A DNA stretch of 64,000 nucleotides from Muricauda sp. MAR_2010_75 (GCF_000745185.1 NZ_JQNJ01000001.1:2958501-3022500); one strand, 5' to 3'; counted from the stretch's first letter, positions 9,764 through 18,816 are shown. Notes: generated by a model from the sequence alone, not told the origin. Numbers and translations: made by a program.

Positions 9764-11026
9764 ATGAAGACTAAAGTTTTAATACTGCTAGCCATAGGGA
9801 TTTCAACGATGGGCTTTTCACAGAAGAGTGAAATCAGAGATGCAGAAAAAGCACTAAAAGATGGTGATGCGGCAGCTGCAAAAACGGCTTTGGAGGCAGC
9901 ATCATCCACTATTGATGCTGCAGATGAAAGATTGCAGGCCCAATATTATGCTGTTTTGGGCAATGTGTATTCAGACTTGGCATCCAAGGGAGATGCTACT
10001 GCTTTCCAACCTGCTATTGATGCCTACAAAAAAGTTATTTCCATTGAAGAAGCAAGCGGAAAGGAAAAATATACTACCGTGGCACAACAAAAACTGTCGG
10101 AAATGACAGCCGATTTGGTAAATGCCGCTGTTGAGGACAACAACAATCAGAAATTTTCGGAAGCTGCTGAAAAACTTTACTTGAGCTACAAGTTGAGCCC
10201 TGCGGATACCGTTTATCTATATTATGCGGCAAGTAGCGCCGTAAACGGTCAGGACTATGAGAAGGCATTGCAGTACTATAATGAACTCAAAGACCTTGGC
10301 TATGATGGAAGTGGAGTAACCTATACTGCAGTAAATGTAGAGACCGGTGAGGTTGAAACCATGGACAAGAATACCAGGGACTTGTATGTGAAAGCAGGTA
10401 CCCACAAGGACCCCAAAGAAGAAAGAAGCCCTTCCAAAAAGCCAGAAATAGTTAAAAATGTTGCCTTGATTTACCAACAATTGGGTGATTCGGATAAGGC
10501 TCTTGAAGCTTACGCTGAAGCAAGAGAGGCCAATCCAGAGGATGTAAATCTCGTCTTGGGAGAAGCAAATTTGTACTATTCCCTTGGTGATAAAGACAAG
10601 TTTAAGGAATTGATGGCCCAGGCTTCTGAAATGGCTCCTGACAATGCCGATTTATTGTACAACATTGGAGTTATCAACATGGAGCAAGGAAATTTGGAAG
10701 ATGCTAGGGATGCTTACAAAAAGACCCTTGCCATTGACCCAGGTTACATTAATGCTCTTTTGAATCTATCCACAACTTACGTAAACGAAGGTAATGGACT
10801 TATCGATGAAATGAACGCCCTTGGCAGTTCCAAGGCCGATATTGCCAAATACGATGAGTTAAAAGCAAAAAAAGACAGTTTGTTCAGAGAAGGTGCTAAA
10901 GTGTTGGAAGATGCTGTTAAAACCAATCCTGACAATCAAAGTATCTTGACCCAGTTGAAAAACATCTACGGTGCTTTAGGTGATACCGAAAACTTTATGA
11001 GGGTTAAAAAACTTTTGGGAGAATAA
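9764..11026 (+). CDS. Secreted tetratricopeptide-repeat protein
   Basis: 420 aa with a clear Sec signal peptide (MKTKVLILLAIGISTMGFSQ), so periplasmic or outer-membrane associated. At least five TPR-like helical pairs are visible, for example ALQYYNELKDLGYDG, ALEAYAEAREANPEDVNLVLGEANLYYSLGD and LLYNIGVINMEQGNLEDARDAYKKTLAIDPGYINALLNLSTTY. There is no catalytic domain, so a scaffold role is likely. It follows gyrA by 72 bp with no terminator between, so it may be partly co-transcribed. A strong bidirectional terminator follows. The gyrA-TPR order is, as far as I recall, common in Flavobacteriaceae. Exact partner unknown. Confidence 0.85.
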   Translation: MKTKVLILLAIGISTMGFSQKSEIRDAEKALKDGDAAAAKTALEAASSTIDAADERLQAQYYAVLGNVYSDLASKGDATAFQPAIDAYKKVISIEEASGKEKYTTVAQQKLSEMTADLVNAAVEDNNNQKFSEAAEKLYLSYKLSPADTVYLYYAASSAVNGQDYEKALQYYNELKDLGYDGSGVTYTAVNVETGEVETMDKNTRDLYVKAGTHKDPKEERSPSKKPEIVKNVALIYQQLGDSDKALEAYAEAREANPEDVNLVLGEANLYYSLGDKDKFKELMAQASEMAPDNADLLYNIGVINMEQGNLEDARDAYKKTLAIDPGYINALLNLSTTYVNEGNGLIDEMNALGSSKADIAKYDELKAKKDSLFREGAKVLEDAVKTNPDNQSILTQLKNIYGALGDTENFMRVKKLLGE

Positions 11027-11049
11027 TTTCCTTTCTACCATTAGAAAAT

Positions 11050-11080
11050 AAAAAGGGCCGCAAAATGCGGCCCTTTTCTT
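11050..11080 (+). terminator. Bidirectional intrinsic terminator
   Basis: Stem AAAAGGGCCGCA / TGCGGCCCTTTT with an AAA loop, followed by a T-rich run. It sits between the convergent TPR gene and the C40 peptidase gene and can serve both. Confidence 0.92.
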
Positions 11081-11830
11081 TTAGAGTATTTTTTTGATGA
11101 CCCTGAGCTTATGGGTATATAACTTCTCCTGTGCATTGAAGATACCTGTGTGGTCCAAGCGGTCAATACGCACATGGCCGTGAACGTGGATAATGTAATT
11201 ATCCTTCAATATAATGCCCACATGATCGATGATACCTTCATTGTTGTCGAAAAAAGCTAAATCACCTGGTTCACTTTCCTCAATAAAGCTCAGCGCCTCC
11301 CCTTGTTTGGATTGCCCTTCCGCATCTCGCTGTAGACTATATCCATTGACCTTGTATACCATTTGGGTGAACCCTGGACAATCTATGCCAAAAGGGGTCT
11401 TTCCACCCTTTAAATAGGGTGCGTTCAAATACAGGAAAGCCGTATCAATCAAGCTTGACTTAGGATTTTCACCAGCTACTACAGTTCCTTCAAAAGAATG
11501 ATTCAATAAAGGTGATGCAGAAATTAGGGAACCCAATAATATGGGAAGCAACATACCATTATTGGCGCAGATATGGGAAATTACATCAGAAGAAATCTTT
11601 TGAGGTCCCGAAGCTAAACCCTCATATTCATCCTCAGTGATAAAAATAAATTGCGAGTTGGAAACCCACCCCTCGCATTGGTCATGGGCCACACGAATCC
11701 TGCTCCATTTTTTTCTACTCTCCAAGACTTTAAAATGCTCCCCGTACAAAAGTTGGGAAACCATTTCAGTACAATCGTCAGGCTGAACCCTAATGGGAAC
11801 AATGCTCAAATGGCAGATTCCATATTGCAT
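11081..11830 (-). CDS. C40 (NlpC/P60) family peptidase with N-terminal SH3-like domain
   Basis: Predicted gamma-D-glutamyl-diamino acid endopeptidase acting on peptidoglycan stem peptides or recycled muropeptides. The SH3b-like N-terminus covers about residues 1-65 (MVSQLLYGEHFKVLESRKKWSRIRV...GWVSNSQF). The NlpC/P60 domain covers about 125-249, with catalytic Cys151 in FGIDCPGF, His203 in DHVGII, and a third polar residue at His215 or His217. No signal peptide is visible, so it is likely cytoplasmic like other recycling C40 enzymes, though non-classical export cannot be excluded. It is 20 bp downstream of the thiolase gene on the same strand, so probably co-transcribed. Confidence 0.9.
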   Translation of the reverse strand: MQYGICHLSIVPIRVQPDDCTEMVSQLLYGEHFKVLESRKKWSRIRVAHDQCEGWVSNSQFIFITEDEYEGLASGPQKISSDVISHICANNGMLLPILLGSLISASPLLNHSFEGTVVAGENPKSSLIDTAFLYLNAPYLKGGKTPFGIDCPGFTQMVYKVNGYSLQRDAEGQSKQGEALSFIEESEPGDLAFFDNNEGIIDHVGIILKDNYIIHVHGHVRIDRLDHTGIFNAQEKLYTHKLRVIKKIL

Positions 11831-11850
11831 TTATTGGCTGAATTGGATAA

Positions 11851-13026
11851 CTAAATTCTTTCAAGAACAATTGCGGAAGCGCCACCACCACCATTGCAGA
11901 TAGCTGCCGCTCCTAATTTGGCATTGTTCTGTATCAATATATTGAGCAGGGTAATGGTTATTCTTGCCCCGGAACAGCCCAATGGATGACCTAGAGAAAC
12001 AGCTCCACCGTTCACATTTACATTGGCATCTGTAAGCCCCAAAAGTTTTGTATTGGCCAATCCCACTACCGAAAAGGCCTCGTTGAACTCAAAATAATCC
12101 ACATCTGATAGTGAAACGCCTGCTCTTTCCAAAGCCTTTGGCAGTGCTTTGGCCGGAGCTGTGGTGAACCATTCCGGTTCTTGAGCCGCATCAGCATATC
12201 CTTTTATGTAGGCTAATGGTTCCAATCCCAGTTCTTTGGCTTTTTCTTCACTCATCAGTACCACAGCCGCAGCACCATCATTTATCGTTGAAGCATTCGC
12301 AGCGGTAACCGTACCCTCTTTGGTGAATGCCGGGCGCAAAGCCGGAATTTTATCCAACTTCACGTTCTTGTATTCCTCATCCTCATTTACAACGATGGGC
12401 TCTTCCCTGCGTTGGGGTACTTCAACAGGAACCACTTCATCTTTAAACTTTCCAGCTTTCCATGCTTCTGCAGACCTTTTGTAGGATTGTATGGCATAGG
12501 CATCTTGGTCCTCACGGCTAAATTTATGTTCAGTGGCACATGCATCGGCACAAACCCCCATGGCGTTTTGGTCGTATGCATCCACAAGTCCATCTTTTTG
12601 CATTCCATCAATCATTGTGGCTGGACCAAATTTAACACCATTTCGCATGTGCACATAATGTGGAATCAGACTCATATTTTCCATACCTCCGGCCACTACG
12701 ATGGAATTTTCACCTAAAGCAATGGATTGGGCCCCTAGCGTAATGGCTTTCATTCCCGAAGCACAAACCTTGTTCACTGTTGTACAGGGTACTGTATTTG
12801 GAATTCCGGCATAAATGGCCGCTTGGCGTGCAGGAGCTTGTCCCGTGCCGGCCTGTACCACATTCCCCATCAAAACTTCTTCTACCAATTCAGGCTTTAG
12901 CCCTATTTTTTCCAATGCTCCTTTAATGGCAATGGAACCCAATTTTGGGGCAGGTATGGTGGACAAAGCGCCCATAAAACTCCCTATTGGGGTTCTTGCT
13001 GCCGATACAATAACAACTTTGTTCAT
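11851..13026 (-). CDS. Acetyl-CoA C-acetyltransferase (thiolase)
   Basis: Condenses or cleaves acetoacetyl-CoA, for short-chain fatty acid, ketone-body or mevalonate metabolism, in the cytosol. 391 aa, standard length. Nucleophilic Cys88 is in VNKVCASGMKA. The catalytic His is in NGGAVSLGHPLGCSG. The second Cys is in the C-terminal AAICNGGGGAS. The N-terminal VIVSAARTPIGSF is typical of biosynthetic thiolases (AtoB/PhaA type) rather than FadA, though the direction cannot be decided from sequence. First gene of a probable two-gene unit with the C40 peptidase; divergent from pgpH. Confidence 0.93.
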   Translation of the reverse strand: MNKVVIVSAARTPIGSFMGALSTIPAPKLGSIAIKGALEKIGLKPELVEEVLMGNVVQAGTGQAPARQAAIYAGIPNTVPCTTVNKVCASGMKAITLGAQSIALGENSIVVAGGMENMSLIPHYVHMRNGVKFGPATMIDGMQKDGLVDAYDQNAMGVCADACATEHKFSREDQDAYAIQSYKRSAEAWKAGKFKDEVVPVEVPQRREEPIVVNEDEEYKNVKLDKIPALRPAFTKEGTVTAANASTINDGAAAVVLMSEEKAKELGLEPLAYIKGYADAAQEPEWFTTAPAKALPKALERAGVSLSDVDYFEFNEAFSVVGLANTKLLGLTDANVNVNGGAVSLGHPLGCSGARITITLLNILIQNNAKLGAAAICNGGGGASAIVLERI

Positions 13027-13113
13027 ATGTGCATTTTTACTGATGCGAAAATACTAAAATTAAATGCAAAAGGTCCAGATTGGCCAAGAGGCCCACTTCT
13101 TATTTATATTTTC

Positions 13114-13121
13114 TATTTTTG
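13114..13121 (+). promoter_or_regulatory. -7 box that sets the pgpH start
   Basis: TATTTTTG matches TAnnTTTG exactly. No TTG is found at the usual distance. It lies inside the longer open frame that starts at 13080, which argues that translation begins at the ATG at 13140. Confidence 0.45.
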
Positions 13122-13139
13122 ATGTTAACAGCGCACAGA

Positions 13140-15176
13140 ATGGGAAAGACTTTGGACAATGTATATAAGCATCAATCACTTGCCTACAAGTATTTTCTAT
13201 ATCTGATTTCTGTAGGGCTCATTGTATTCTTTTTTCCGAAGGGAGGAAAGTTCAAGTACGAATTTCAAAAGGGAAAACCCTGGCAGTATGAAAATCTATA
13301 TGCTCCCATTGATTTCTCCATCAAAAAGACACAAGATGAAATAGCCCAAGAACAGCTTTCCCTGCGCAATAAAAAAACGGATTATTACACTTTTGATGTA
13401 TCTGTGGTAACTACCATCAAAAATGAAGTGGAACGGGAACTGAACAACCTGTTTGGATCAAATTCATTCTCAAACCAAGAACAAAGAAGGCTGTTGAACA
13501 ATGCGGATGAGGTAATAGACAGTATCTACGAGCTTGGTGTATTTCAGGACCTGCCATCCTCAAACGCTATCGTATTGGTAAAGAACAACGAAGCCATTCC
13601 GTTGGATCCCAACGATTTTATGGATGTTGAAGAAGCCAAGGAACGGGTTGGAGGAATTTTGTCCAACAGGAGTGTTAAAGGAATTTCAAGACTCGGAAAT
13701 ATCATCCAACGAAATATTAGGCCCAATCTTTCTTTTGATGTTGCCCTTACGGAAAGAGCACTGGAAGAAGAGCTTTCCAAAATTTCATTTACCCGGGGCG
13801 AAGTTTCCGAAGGAAAATTGATCATCACCAAGGGAGAGGTAGTAGAGGCCGAAAACTTCAAAATCCTCAACTCCCTCAAGGATGAGTATGAATCCGAATT
13901 GTGGCATGGCAATAACTACTACTTTATTATGTTGGGCTATACCATTTTGGTGGCATTGGTATTGATCATGCTGTTCTTGTTCTTAAAACGATATAGGAAC
14001 GAAATATTTAAGAACAACAACAAGGTCACCTTTATCTTTTTCAACATCCTTCTCATGGTTTTGGCTACCACATTGACCGTGAAGCATTATGAAAATTATG
14101 TGTACGTGGTTCCCCTTTGTATTCTCCCCTTGGTATTAAAAAACTTTTTTGATGCCCGATTGGGGCTGTTTGTGCATGTACTGACTGTGTTGATCCTGGG
14201 ATTTGTTGTACCCAATAGTTTTGAGTACATCTTTCTACAGATCATAGCAGGTATTGTGACCATTTTGACAGCATCGGAACTTTATAAAAGAGCTAACCTC
14301 TTTATATCGGTAGGCCAAATTACCCTGATTTACATCGTAGGTTATTTTGCCTTTCATGCCATCCATGAAGGAAATCTTGAAAATATAGAATGGATACTTT
14401 TTGGGGTTTTTGTGATAAATGGATTGTTGACCCTTTTTGCCCAGCCTTTGATCTATATGTTTGAAAAGATTTTCGGTTTGGTTTCTGATGTTTCCCTGCT
14501 GGAACTTTCTGATACCAATTCCAGATTATTAAAAGAACTTTCCGATAAGGCTCCAGGAACCTTTCACCATTCCTTACAAGTGGCCAATCTGGCCGAAGCG
14601 GCAGCCAATGAGATTGGGGCAAATGCCATGTTGGTCAGGGTGGGAGCGTTGTACCACGATGTTGGTAAAATGGAAAAACCGACCTATTTCACTGAAAATC
14701 AAATTACCAATGTAAATCCGCATGATGACCTTCCACCGCGGGAAAGCGCAAAAATCATTGTAGATCACGTAATAAAGGGTATTGAAATTGCCCGTAAAAA
14801 CAACATTCCGGACCGGGTGATTGATTTTATACGGACCCACCACGGCACGACTTTGGTATATTATTTTTTCAAAAAGCAACAAGAGCTGGAAACCGATGTT
14901 GACCCAGCAGATTTTAAATATCCAGGGCCGATTCCATTTTCCAAGGAGACAGCCATTTTAATGATGTCCGATGCTGTTGAAGCCGCATCCAAAAGTTTAA
15001 AGAACCCCAGTTTTACCATTATTGATGAATTTGTGGATAAAATTGTGAAGGGCCAGATGCAGGCCGATCAGTTTTTGAATGCCAACATCACCTTGAAGGA
15101 AATTGAGATGGTGAAAAAGGTTTTGAAGCAAAAACTCACCAATATTTACCATTTGCGTGTAGAGTATCCGGAGTAG
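13140..15176 (+). CDS. pgpH: 7TM-HD family cyclic-di-AMP phosphodiesterase (PgpH-like)
   Basis: Membrane phosphodiesterase that lowers c-di-AMP. Order: an N-terminal membrane helix (YFLYLISVGLIVFFF), an extracytoplasmic 7TMR-HDED sensor domain (about residues 40-260), seven closely spaced membrane helices (about 265-450), then a cytoplasmic HD domain. The HD domain has HHSLQVANL, the doublet in ALYHDVGK, and downstream HVIKGIEIARKN and RTHHGTTL metal-binding histidines. The ATG at 13140 (MGKTLDNVYKHQS) is chosen because a perfect -7 box lies in the longer frame just upstream. 678 aa, close to other Bacteroidetes members. It ends 113 bp before the tRNA pair. No potassium transporter or c-di-AMP cyclase is nearby. 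Confidence 0.9.
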   Translation: MGKTLDNVYKHQSLAYKYFLYLISVGLIVFFFPKGGKFKYEFQKGKPWQYENLYAPIDFSIKKTQDEIAQEQLSLRNKKTDYYTFDVSVVTTIKNEVERELNNLFGSNSFSNQEQRRLLNNADEVIDSIYELGVFQDLPSSNAIVLVKNNEAIPLDPNDFMDVEEAKERVGGILSNRSVKGISRLGNIIQRNIRPNLSFDVALTERALEEELSKISFTRGEVSEGKLIITKGEVVEAENFKILNSLKDEYESELWHGNNYYFIMLGYTILVALVLIMLFLFLKRYRNEIFKNNNKVTFIFFNILLMVLATTLTVKHYENYVYVVPLCILPLVLKNFFDARLGLFVHVLTVLILGFVVPNSFEYIFLQIIAGIVTILTASELYKRANLFISVGQITLIYIVGYFAFHAIHEGNLENIEWILFGVFVINGLLTLFAQPLIYMFEKIFGLVSDVSLLELSDTNSRLLKELSDKAPGTFHHSLQVANLAEAAANEIGANAMLVRVGALYHDVGKMEKPTYFTENQITNVNPHDDLPPRESAKIIVDHVIKGIEIARKNNIPDRVIDFIRTHHGTTLVYYFFKKQQELETDVDPADFKYPGPIPFSKETAILMMSDAVEAASKSLKNPSFTIIDEFVDKIVKGQMQADQFLNANITLKEIEMVKKVLKQKLTNIYHLRVEYPE

Positions 15177-15219
15177 GGGATGCTGGAAATCAAATGGTTT
15201 TAAAAAAAATGAAAAATAG

Positions 15220-15250
15220 TTGCGATCTTTCGGATGAAAAGGTACATTTG
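15220..15250 (+). promoter_or_regulatory. Promoter of the tRNA-Ser/tRNA-Pro unit
   Basis: TTG at 15220-15222 and TACATTTG at 15243-15250 are separated by 20 nt, a full match to the Bacteroidetes housekeeping consensus. The first tRNA begins 40 nt downstream. Confidence 0.75.
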
Positions 15251-15289
15251 CATCCGCATTTTTGAATGCACGTTCATAAAATAATACTA

Positions 15290-15373
15290 GGAGAGGTGCC
15301 GGAGTGGTAACGGAGCAGATTGCTAATCTGTCAGCGCGTAAGTGCTGCCTGGGTTCGAGTCCCAGTCTCTCCG
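15290..15373 (+). tRNA. tRNA-Ser (anticodon GCT)
   Basis: 84-nt class II tRNA. The acceptor GGAGAGG pairs with TCTCTCC (one G-T pair). The anticodon loop reads TTGCTAA between ACAGATT-type arms (AGATTGCTAATCT), followed by the long variable arm typical of Ser and the T-arm GGGTTCGAGTCCC. CCA is not encoded. Reads AGC/AGT codons. Confidence 0.95.
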
Positions 15374-15402
15374 CTATTTCCTTTTAAGATTTGGAATATT
15401 TT

Positions 15403-15477
15403 CGGGGTGTAGCGTAGCCCGGTTATCGCGCCTGCTTTGGGAGCAGGAGGTCGCAGGTTCGAATCCTGCCACCCCGA
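15403..15477 (+). tRNA. tRNA-Pro (anticodon TGG)
   Basis: 75 nt. The acceptor CGGGGTG pairs with CACCCCG, discriminator A. The anticodon stem-loop CCTGCTTTGGGAGCAGG carries TGG, and the T-arm is CAGGTTCGAATCCTG. It lies 29 nt after the tRNA-Ser and shares its promoter. An accessory region begins right after its 3' end. Confidence 0.96.
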
Positions 15478-15487
15478 CTTGAAAATC

Positions 15488-15524
15488 AAAGGGTTACATC
15501 TTTTTTAAGTTGTAACCCTTTTTT
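15488..15524 (+). terminator. Terminator of the tRNA unit
   Basis: Stem AAAGGGTTACA / TGTAACCCTTT with a 12-nt loop and a following T run. It sits 10 bp past tRNA-Pro. Confidence 0.85.
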
Positions 15525-15545
15525 ATTTGCATACAATTTGCATAC
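15525..15545. repeat. Direct repeat at the tRNA-proximal island boundary
   Basis: ATTTGCATAC occurs twice with one base between (15525-15534 and 15536-15545). It lies just outside the tRNA-Pro terminator and before the accessory helicase gene. It could be a recombinase arm site left by a former integrative element. No integrase gene remains in the window, so this is only a suggestion. Confidence 0.4.
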
Positions 15546-15551
15546 GTTTTC

Positions 15552-17528
15552 TTAACTTTCAATTTCAATAATATCCCATTTCTCTATGTCGATATTAGAA
15601 AGGTATCGTTCAAATCTATCTTTATGAATAGCAATGCATAATAAATGCGTTGGTCGCGAAAATCCAACATAAGCCATTCTTGCAGATTGCTTTACTCTTT
15701 TTCCAACGGTAATCGGTATTTGATTACCCAATAATTGCTCAGCTAACCTCTGAGATTCATAAGATTTAGCATTAGCACCTTTACCGTCTTTTTGAAAGTA
15801 TGTTTCTAAATAGAGAGTAGCAGCATGAGTTTGTCCTTTAACAGAATGAACGGTACCAATCTCAATGCTTATTCCATCAGTTTCAAAGATATTTCTTCTA
15901 GGCTCTTCCTCAACCTCTATTTCATTAATTTCAGACGCTCCATTTATGAAGTTTGCTGAAGTTGTAATGCCTTTGCGGAAAGCAGAAAGAAAGGAGGGTA
16001 TATACGTCCTAATCGAATCAATTGTTTCTAGGCTTTTTCCTTTTATGCTATCAATTGACCATTTATAAAGGTTTAATTTTAAAAGTTCATATTCATCATT
16101 TTTAAGAGTTCTAAAGAAGTTAATTAATTTTCTTTTGGTGTAATCTCTCTCATATTCATCTGTAACGTTTTCCAAGCGCAGTATCTTCAAAAGGGCGTTT
16201 AAAATGTTCTTTCTTACAGACTCTAGAGTTTTTTTCTCTTTGTCAAAGAACAAAACATAATCTTCAAGTACTTTGAAATCAATTTGCTGACCAGAATTGG
16301 CGCTAACAAAATGAGGCCAATAATCACCTAAAGCTATTTTATCAGTATCCTCATGTTCTTTTCTCCAAGCAACAGCCATAAATTTGTGAGAAGGATTAAT
16401 TGGGATAAAACTAGAGTTTTGCAGTTCTTTTATTTTATCTGCAAAAGCTGGAATTACCAATTCTATTGAGTTATCCTGATATAAAAAGATTGTTGGTTTT
16501 ATGTCTATTGCAGAACCATTAGGGTTTTGATTTTTTCCATCAATGCGGTTTGGAGTAAGGGCAAGGTTTTGTACCAAAAAAGCAACTCTAGGACTTAGTC
16601 TATGACTGCCATTGATATATAGTACGTTATCTCTGACAGACCAAATACTTTCTAGATGTACAGAGCCACCGTTATAAATTGCTTGGTTTTGATCACCTAT
16701 TCTTTGAATAACTGAAAGAGTGTTTATATCTGGATGAAATACTTTTTCAATCAGATCATGTTGGTGAATATCCATGTCTTGCATCTCATCAACAAACACA
16801 TACGAAAATCTTTTCTGTAAAATTGTTGGATAATATTTTACTCTGTCCAATTGAATTTCTGCTAAAGAATATGCATCGTCAAAATGAAGGTATCCCTTTT
16901 TTAATAAGTTAATCTTGAATCGGAGTAGCGATTTATATGTCGGTGATTCTGGATTTTTTAATTTAAAAGTTTCAGGTGTACCATTTAAGTATGAAATTAA
17001 TTTACCCTGAGTTGTTATTCGAATTGACTTTAATAAAGCCAAACCATCTATTTGTCTATCGAGATAATTTTTTAGCCCTGTATTCCTCGTGTTAAGGAAA
17101 AATCTTTCAACCTGTTCGTCATAGATTTCATTATCGATGCGAAAGGGCTTTTGTTTGAATTGATTGGTGTAGAATGGAATCGCTAAAAATGTATCCACAA
17201 AACTTTGAATTGTTCCAACAAAATTCGGATATGAAAAAAGTTTGGGACAGTGCTTCCCAATGCGTTCATTTATTTCATCAACAGCAGCATTAGTGTGAGA
17301 GATAACCAGTACACCACATCCATTTTTTAGAGGCATATACTTTTCCAGAATGACTAGTTTCGCCAATAATGCTGTCGTTTTGCCGCTTCCTGGAACAGCT
17401 TGAAGGTCAAGTGTGCTTAAGTCACGAATAAACAATCTTCTTTCTTCGTCGAATACTTTTCCTTCTGGTAAGAGGATTCTTTCTGCGTATTCAATATCCG
17501 CATTAGTAATGTTAATTTCCTGCGGCAT
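15552..17528 (-). CDS. UvrD/PcrA-like superfamily 1 helicase, probable GajB-type defence helicase
   Basis: 658 aa. Walker A is in LQAVPGSGKTTALLAKL (near residue 50), motif Ia is VISHTNAAVDEI, motif II is YVFVDEMQDMD, motif III-like is RIGDQNQAIY, and later motifs are GTVHSVKGQTHAATLYLET and ARMAYVGFSRPTHLLCIAIHKD. No nuclease domain is visible. The gene overlaps by 17 nt the end of an OLD/TOPRIM nuclease fragment directly upstream, the gene order of Gabija (gajA-gajB) and related nuclease-helicase pairs. At 658 aa it is longer than the founding GajB (about 500 aa), so it may be a sister family. It lies in the variable spot beside tRNA-Pro. The helicase looks intact, but its partner is destroyed, so the system is probably inactive. 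Confidence 0.85.
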   Translation of the reverse strand: MPQEINITNADIEYAERILLPEGKVFDEERRLFIRDLSTLDLQAVPGSGKTTALLAKLVILEKYMPLKNGCGVLVISHTNAAVDEINERIGKHCPKLFSYPNFVGTIQSFVDTFLAIPFYTNQFKQKPFRIDNEIYDEQVERFFLNTRNTGLKNYLDRQIDGLALLKSIRITTQGKLISYLNGTPETFKLKNPESPTYKSLLRFKINLLKKGYLHFDDAYSLAEIQLDRVKYYPTILQKRFSYVFVDEMQDMDIHQHDLIEKVFHPDINTLSVIQRIGDQNQAIYNGGSVHLESIWSVRDNVLYINGSHRLSPRVAFLVQNLALTPNRIDGKNQNPNGSAIDIKPTIFLYQDNSIELVIPAFADKIKELQNSSFIPINPSHKFMAVAWRKEHEDTDKIALGDYWPHFVSANSGQQIDFKVLEDYVLFFDKEKKTLESVRKNILNALLKILRLENVTDEYERDYTKRKLINFFRTLKNDEYELLKLNLYKWSIDSIKGKSLETIDSIRTYIPSFLSAFRKGITTSANFINGASEINEIEVEEEPRRNIFETDGISIEIGTVHSVKGQTHAATLYLETYFQKDGKGANAKSYESQRLAEQLLGNQIPITVGKRVKQSARMAYVGFSRPTHLLCIAIHKDRFERYLSNIDIEKWDIIEIES

Positions 17529-17921
17529 ATCTAATGGCTTCTATTAGATAATTGATACTGTCATCTTCATTAATTGGATTAATGTTTATGGTTCTCTCTG
17601 GTTGAGTATTTAGCAAGTCTTCATCTATGGCATTGGCTAACCCATAGGCAATTTCAGTTTTCTTTAACTTCTTATTTTTATCAATCAATTTAATTGCGAG
17701 TTTCTTTTCAAAATCTTCTTCCCATTCTGTTCCTGAATGAATCGTTTTGCAAACATTTTGAAAGGTAGTTGATATACTAATTGATTTGAACAAAGCATAT
17801 TCTAAAGTCCAGTTTGATGCGGTAAAGAATTTAACAGATTGTTCGGATTTTGAATTGTTCAAATCAATAACAGCTTGCCTTTCTTGTTGAATTATATTTT
17901 CCTCTCTTTTTACAAAATCAT
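17512..17921 (-). pseudogene. C-terminal remnant of an OLD-family TOPRIM nuclease (GajA-like), truncated by an IS
   Basis: The frame is open from the IS boundary at 17921 to the stop at 17512 (about 136 codons), with no genuine start codon. The segment VKFFTASNWTLEYALF followed by KKLKKTEIAYGLANAI and DSINYLIEAIRYAAGN resembles the post-TOPRIM C-terminus of OLD-family endonucleases that pair with UvrD-like helicases. The ATPase domain, P-loop and catalytic TOPRIM residues are absent. No matching N-terminal part is found on the far side of the IS, so DNA was deleted rather than merely interrupted. The family call rests on a short C-terminal piece plus the helicase partner. Confidence 0.7.
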
Positions 17922-17937
17922 TGTAGCCTTACCCCTT

Positions 17938-18816
17938 TTAGGACATCGCTAAATTCATAAAATTATCATTAATGTTGTCTGTTTCGGGGAAGAATTCTTC
18001 CCCGAAACGTTTCTTGTATTCCCTGGGCGGCATATCCCCGATGGATGAATGGGGATGCCTTGTATTGTAATCCCCCATCCATTTTTGGGTCAGTGCCCTT
18101 ACTTGGTGGAGGTCGTTGAACCAATAGGCATCGAGCACATCCTCCCTGTAAAACCTGTTCAGGCGTTCCATATATCCGTTCTGCATGGGCTTGCCGGGCT
18201 GGATGAACTGCAGCTCGACACGTTTGGCCTTGCACCATTGTGATAGGGCCTTGGATATGAACTCCGGACCGTTGTCGCAGCGTATGGTCTTTGGCAGGCC
18301 TATTTCCTCCTCCAGTTGTGATAAGGTCTCCACTACCCTTATCGCCGGATAGTTCAGCCCCACGTCCATGGCCAGTGCCTCCCGGTTGCAGTCGTCCATC
18401 ACATTGAACACCCTTATCTTCCTTCCATCGGACAGCACATCGGCCATAAAGTCCATGCTCCAGACCTCGTTGAGCTCCATCGGGGCCCCCAGTGGGTTCT
18501 TTGTCCTTGCAGGAAGCCTCTTCTTGTGCTTCCTCCTGAGTTTTAGGTTCATGGACCTGTAGACCCTCAACACCCGTTTCCTGTTCCAGTTGCGGCCTTC
18601 GCGACGCAAACGCTTGTAATACACCTCGAATCCCCTTGTCGGCAGCTCTTCGGCCAGCCTGGAAAGGGCATCGACGACCTCGGTGTCGTCCCTCCTGCTA
18701 TGGTAGTACCACATCGACCGGGCAAGGTCCAGTACCCCACAGGAACGCGATACACATACAGAATAGGCCTCCTGGAGATATTTGGCGCGCTGCTTCTTGT
18801 CGGAAGGCCCTAGAAC
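17938..18816 (-). CDS. IS3-family transposase OrfB, copy 1
   Basis: Catalytic DDE integrase part, normally made as an OrfAB fusion by a -1 frameshift at the AAAAAAG heptamer (18816-18822 on the plus strand). The frame is open from that site; an internal ATG at 18714 could give a shorter product. The HTH_21-like N-terminus precedes the rve core, with catalytic Asp in VWSMDFMADV, Asp in RCDNGPEF and Glu in GYMERLNRFYRED. It differs from copy 2 by Gly instead of Glu in KWMGDYNTRHPHS. It ends 16 bp from the IS tip. Confidence 0.93.
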   Translation of the reverse strand, partial: VLGPSDKKQRAKYLQEAYSVCVSRSCGVLDLARSMWYYHSRRDDTEVVDALSRLAEELPTRGFEVYYKRLRREGRNWNRKRVLRVYRSMNLKLRRKHKKRLPARTKNPLGAPMELNEVWSMDFMADVLSDGRKIRVFNVMDDCNREALAMDVGLNYPAIRVVETLSQLEEEIGLPKTIRCDNGPEFISKALSQWCKAKRVELQFIQPGKPMQNGYMERLNRFYREDVLDAYWFNDLHQVRALTQKWMGDYNTRHPHSSIGDMPPREYKKRFGEEFFPETDNINDNFMNLAMS

